Positions 5,958-8,685 of a stretch of DNA of 8,685 bases are shown piece after piece. The first letter of the stretch is position 1. Each line of letters begins with the position of its first letter. Below the pieces are notes generated by a model. The model did not search any database and was not told the origin of the DNA. It was given only the letters and a program-made list of their open reading frames with translations. Location: assembly GCA_028694565.1 (NCBI GenBank), contig JAQVKR010000086.1, positions 1 through 8,685 on the forward strand, read 5' to 3'. The translations under genes and the position numbers were made by a program. This DNA is from Gammaproteobacteria bacterium. Its GTDB lineage: Bacteria; Pseudomonadota; Gammaproteobacteria; DSM-26407.

Positions 5958-7408
5958 TGCTCGTTGTCTCCCTGGCTCGCGCCCCCCGGGGCGCGGATGG
6001 AATGGATGATGTCGGTGGTGGAGCAGCCGGGCAGGAAGGGCAGGATGGTCACCCGCCCGCCGGCGCTCTCCACGCACTCGCGCCCGGCCACCTGGTCGGG
6101 CCGGTAGTCCCCGCCCTTGACCAGCACGTGCGGGCGCAGGGCGCAGATGAGCCGCTCGGGGGTGTCCTCGGCGAAGGGCACCACCCAGTCCACCGCCGCC
6201 AGCGCCGCCAGCACCGCCATGCGCCGCTCCGCCGGGTTCACCGGACGTCCCTCGCCCTTCAGCCGCCGCACGGAGCCGTCGTCGTTCACCGCCACGACGA
6301 GCCGGTCGCCCAGGGCCCGCGCCTGCTCCAGGTAGGCCACGTGGCCGGCGTGCAGGATGTCGAAGCAGCCGTTGGTCATCACCACCCGCTCGCCGGCGGC
6401 GCGCGCCGCCTCCATGGCGATGGCCAGCTGCGCCTCGCTCATCACCCCGCGCCCCGGCTCCCACTGCGCCTCCAGCGCGTAGACCAGCTCCGGCACGCTC
6501 ACCGTGGCAGTGCCGAGCTTGCCCACCACGATCCCCGCGGCCAGGTTCGCCAGCGCCACCGCCGCCGGCAGGTCCTCGCCCTCCGCCAGCGCGGCGGCCA
6601 CCGTGGAGACCACCGTGTCGCCGGCGCCGGTCACGTCGTAGACCTCCCGCGCCCGGGCCGGCAGGTGCAGCTCGGGCTCGTCCCGGCGCAGCAGCGTCAT
6701 GCCGTGCTCGCCGCGGGTGACCAGCAGCGCCGCCAGGTCGTGGGCCCGCATCAGGTTGGCGCCCCGCTCCACCAGCGCCCGCTCGTCGGGGCAGTGGCCC
6801 ACCACCGCCTCGAATTCCTTCAGGTTCGGGGTGACCAGGGTGGCGCCGCGGTAGAGGCCGAAATCCAGGCTCTTGGGATCCACCAGCACCGGCCGCCCGG
6901 CCGCGCGGGCGGCGTCGATGAGCTCGCGGCCGCCGGCCAGCGCCCCCTTGCCGTAGTCGGACAGGATCACCGCGCCCGCCGCCGGCAGCTCCGCGGCGAA
7001 CGCCCGCAGCAGCGCCGCGGCGTCGAAGCCCGGGAAGCCCTGCTCGAAATCGAGCCGGATGAGCTGCTGGTGGCGGGAGAGCACCCGCAGCTTGGTGACC
7101 GTGGGCACGCCCGCCACCCGCTGGAAGCGGCAGGTCACGCCCGCGCCGGTGAGCCGGGCCTGCAGGGTGTCGGCGGCGGCATCGTCGCCGGTGGCTCCCA
7201 GCAGGGTGGCGCCGGCGCCCAGCGCGGAGACGTTCAGCGCCACGTTGCCCGCGCCCCCGGGGCGGTCCTCCTCGTGCTCCACCCGCACCACCGGTACCGG
7301 CGCCTCGGGCGAGATGCGCGCGGCCGGACCCTGCCAGTAGCGATCGAGCATCACGTCGCCCACCACCAGGACGCGGGCGGGCGCGAAATCGGGCACGTTG
7401 ACCTTCAT
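5954..7408 (-). CDS. hldE: Bifunctional heptose-7-phosphate kinase / heptose-1-phosphate adenylyltransferase
   Basis: HldE (RfaE) catalyses two cytosolic steps of ADP-heptose synthesis: phosphorylation of D-glycero-beta-D-manno-heptose 7-phosphate to the bisphosphate, and adenylylation of heptose 1-phosphate. It has 484 residues (E. coli 477). The N-terminal PfkB/ribokinase domain (about 1-318) carries [11 protein letters not shown] (16-25), RPGGAGN (49-55), [17 protein letters not shown] (106-122) and the anion hole/catalytic base DVTGAGDT (258-265, Asp264). The C-terminal cytidylyltransferase-like domain (about 341-484) has [12 protein letters not shown] with the HxGH pair at 353-356, then [10 protein letters not shown] (383-392) and GCSTTDII (460-467). 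Both domains look intact and fused, as in E. coli. The start ATG 7408 (MKVNVPDF) matches the E. coli N-terminus MKVTLPEF. GAGGA lies about 13 bases upstream. First gene of the hldE-hldD-waaA operon. Confidence 0.97.
   Translation of the reverse strand: MKVNVPDFAPARVLVVGDVMLDRYWQGPAARISPEAPVPVVRVEHEEDRPGGAGNVALNVSALGAGATLLGATGDDAAADTLQARLTGAGVTCRFQRVAGVPTVTKLRVLSRHQQLIRLDFEQGFPGFDAAALLRAFAAELPAAGAVILSDYGKGALAGGRELIDAARAAGRPVLVDPKSLDFGLYRGATLVTPNLKEFEAVVGHCPDERALVERGANLMRAHDLAALLVTRGEHGMTLLRRDEPELHLPARAREVYDVTGAGDTVVSTVAAALAEGEDLPAAVALANLAAGIVVGKLGTATVSVPELVYALEAQWEPGRGVMSEAQLAIAMEAARAAGERVVMTNGCFDILHAGHVAYLEQARALGDRLVVAVNDDGSVRRLKGEGRPVNPAERRMAVLAALAAVDWVVPFAEDTPERLICALRPHVLVKGGDYRPDQVAGRECVESAGGRVTILPFLPGCSTTDIIHSIRAPGGASQGDNEQ
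5967..5973 (-). promoter_or_regulatory. Ribosome binding site for hldD, inside hldE
   Basis: AGGGAGA on the minus strand lies 9 bases before the hldD GTG and within the last codons of hldE. It supports the GTG 5957 start over any longer reading. Confidence 0.6.
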
Positions 7409-7446
7409 GGGCGGAATGGATTCCTCGGGCGGGAAAACAGGGCGGA

Positions 7447-7455
7447 ATGATAGCA
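7447..7455 (-). promoter_or_regulatory. Extended -10 promoter element for hldE operon
   Basis: The minus strand reads TGCTATCAT, an extended -10 with the -10 hexamer at 7447-7452. The region 15-18 bases upstream (GTTTCGT/CGTTTC) is a poor -35, as is common for extended -10 promoters. The predicted start near 7440 gives a leader of about 30 bases to hldE. Confidence 0.45.
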
Positions 7456-7527
7456 CAGCGGCCCGGGACGAAACGCCGGCCGGCGGCCGCCCGGCGCCGG
7501 TTGCCGGCCGCCGCCGCGCCCCCTCCC

Positions 7528-7557
7528 TTGTCCCCCCACGGGGGTCGGGGGTAAAAT
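7528..7557 (+). promoter_or_regulatory. Sigma-70-type promoter for msbA
   Basis: TTGTCC (7528-7533) and TAAAAT (7552-7557) are 18 bases apart, with the -10 standing out from GC-rich flanks. The spacer contains CCCCC-AC-GGGGG (7533-7544). The predicted start near 7564 leaves about 47 bases to the TTG start. Confidence 0.5.
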
Positions 7558-7595
7558 CCGGCCTCGTTTACGCCCCTCCGGCTTCACCCCGCGAC

Positions 7596-7600
7596 AGGAA
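7596..7600 (+). promoter_or_regulatory. Ribosome binding site deciding the msbA start
   Basis: AGGAA lies 10 bases before TTG 7611. The alternative ATG 7662 has AGGG only one base away, which is too close. This favours the TTG start. Confidence 0.5.
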
Positions 7601-7610
7601 ATCGACGCCC

Positions 7611-8685
7611 TTGTCCCCGCCTGGGAAACCGCCCCGCCTTCTCGAGCCCTCGCCCCAGGGCATGGACAGCAGGACCCTCTACCTGCGGCTGCTGCAGTAC
7701 GTGCGCCCCTACTGGCGCATCTTCGCCGCCTCGCTGCTCGCCACCGCGGTGCTCGCGGCCACCGAGCCGGCCCTGGCGGCCCTGCTCAAGCCCCTGCTGG
7801 ACGGCAGCTTCGTGGACAGGGATCCCACCATGATCCGGCTCATGCCGCTGCTGCTGCTGGGGGTCTTCGCCCTGCGCGGCGTATCGGGCTTCGTCAGCGC
7901 CGTCGCCCTCAACTGGGTGGCGAACAAGGTGGTGATGGATCTGCGCGGGCTGATGTTCGACCGGCTGCTGAACCTGCCCACCCGCTTCTACGACAACCAC
8001 CCCACCGGCGTCGTGCTCTCCAAGGTGACCTACAACGTCAACCAGGTCACCGACGCCGCCACCAAGGTGCTGGTGGTACTGGTGCGCGACTCCATCATCA
8101 TCCTCGGCCTGCTCGGCTGGATGCTCTACCTGAGCTGGCAGCTCTCCCTCATCGCGCTGGTGCTGGCGCCCCTGGTGGCCCTGGCGGTGAAGCTCATCAG
8201 CGGGCGGCTGCGGCGCCTCAACCGCGAGCTGCAGCAGAACATGGGCGACATGGCCCACAACCTCGAGGAGATCATCAACGGCCACAAGGTGGTCAAGCTC
8301 TTCGGCGGCCAGGCGCCCGAGGCGCGCCGCTTCAACCGGATCAACAACTGGGTGCGCCGCTACACCATGAAGCAGGTGGTGACCTCCGAGACCAACGTCC
8401 CGATCATCCAGATGCTCGCGGTGATCGGCCTGGTGGTGATGATCTACTTCGCCGCCCTGGAGTCGGCCGCGGACGCGATCACCATCGGCGGCTTCGTCTC
8501 CTTCTTCGGCGCCATGGCGCTGCTGCTGGCGCCCCTCAAGCGCCTGACCAGCATCAACACGCCCCTGCAGCGCGGGCTGGCGGCCGCCGAGAGCGTGTTC
8601 GCGCTGGTGGACGAGGAGCCCGAGGCGGACGCCGGCACCCGCAGCCTGGAACGGGTCGAGGGCCGGGTGGAATACCGGGACGTCC
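7611..8685 (+). CDS. msbA: Lipid A export ABC transporter MsbA, membrane domain (cut by window edge)
   Basis: MsbA is a homodimeric inner-membrane ABC exporter that flips lipid A-core to the periplasmic leaflet. Numbered from ATG 7662, the visible part covers the whole type I exporter membrane domain, with helices at about 19-42, 60-82, 138-156, 160-179, 246-267 and 274-292. Matches to E. coli MsbA include LLKPLLD (41-47), FYDNHPTGVVLSKVTYN (109-125), SWQLSLI (158-164), GHKVVKLFGGQ (207-217), PLKRLTSIN (291-299) and QRGLAAAESVF (303-313). The sequence ends at GRVEYRDV, the first strand of the ATPase domain; Walker A and the signature motif are outside the window. I chose TTG 7611, which adds 17 residues, because it has a well-placed SD and coding-like third positions; ATG 7662 is the alternative. 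It is divergent from the hldE-hldD-waaA operon. Confidence 0.93.
   Translation, partial: MSPPGKPPRLLEPSPQGMDSRTLYLRLLQYVRPYWRIFAASLLATAVLAATEPALAALLKPLLDGSFVDRDPTMIRLMPLLLLGVFALRGVSGFVSAVALNWVANKVVMDLRGLMFDRLLNLPTRFYDNHPTGVVLSKVTYNVNQVTDAATKVLVVLVRDSIIILGLLGWMLYLSWQLSLIALVLAPLVALAVKLISGRLRRLNRELQQNMGDMAHNLEEIINGHKVVKLFGGQAPEARRFNRINNWVRRYTMKQVVTSETNVPIIQMLAVIGLVVMIYFAALESAADAITIGGFVSFFGAMALLLAPLKRLTSINTPLQRGLAAAESVFALVDEEPEADAGTRSLERVEGRVEYRDV

Noticed and set aside
5139..6107. 322-codon frame antisense to hldD
   Set aside because: Shadow of hldD; composition biased, no motif.
4986..6464. Longer hldD reading starting inside hldE
   Set aside because: The extra N-terminal stretch is a shadow of hldE. 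Homology, the SD and the GTGA overlap all place the start at 5957.
6002..7450. 482-codon frame antisense to hldE
   Set aside because: His/Gln/Arg-rich shadow of hldE with no domain.
7584..8285. 233-codon frame antisense to msbA
   Set aside because: Gln/His/Gly/Val-rich shadow of a clear msbA.

Overview
The window looks like chromosomal core sequence from a GC-rich (roughly 70% by eye) Gammaproteobacterium. The best guess is the Chromatiales/Ectothiorhodospiraceae neighbourhood. Proteins aligned from memory with E. coli HldE, HldD, WaaA, TolC and MsbA match closely, and the thiC/tolC neighbourhood recalls Pseudomonas. The lineage is an inference from gene content and composition only. I see no mobile element, tRNA, rRNA, CRISPR array or phage gene.

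Layout. (1) 1-447, minus: the N-terminal third or less of thiC (thiamin pyrimidine synthesis), cut by the window edge. (2) 448-1105: a 658-base divergent intergenic region. It holds a good sigma-70-type promoter for thiC, a CCTAG dyad beside it, a predicted GC-rich thiC leader without a recognisable TPP riboswitch, and a weaker promoter for the plus-strand genes. (3) 1106-3644, plus: a probable three-gene transcription unit of a PIMT-family (Pcm-like) methyltransferase, a TolC-family outer-membrane channel and a hemerythrin/HHE-domain protein. (4) 3695-7408, minus: a tight operon hldE-hldD-waaA. hldE makes the activated heptose precursor, hldD epimerises it to ADP-L-glycero-D-manno-heptose, and waaA adds Kdo to lipid A. 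(5) 7409-7610: a 202-base divergent promoter region. (6) 7611-8685, plus: msbA, the lipid A-core flippase, complete through its membrane domain but cut just as the ATPase domain begins.

Regions 4-6 form an LPS inner-core assembly and export island: heptose supply, Kdo transfer and flipping of the finished lipid A-core. Region 3 is another envelope function, TolC-dependent efflux or secretion, accompanied by a methyltransferase that lacks the normal PIMT active-site motif and by a putative di-iron protein.

I did not find a wholly new system. The items most worth a second look are the Pcm-like protein beside TolC, the riboswitch-less thiC leader with its dyad, and the HHE protein after tolC. 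Many long open frames here are antisense or out-of-frame shadows produced by high GC and are not annotated.
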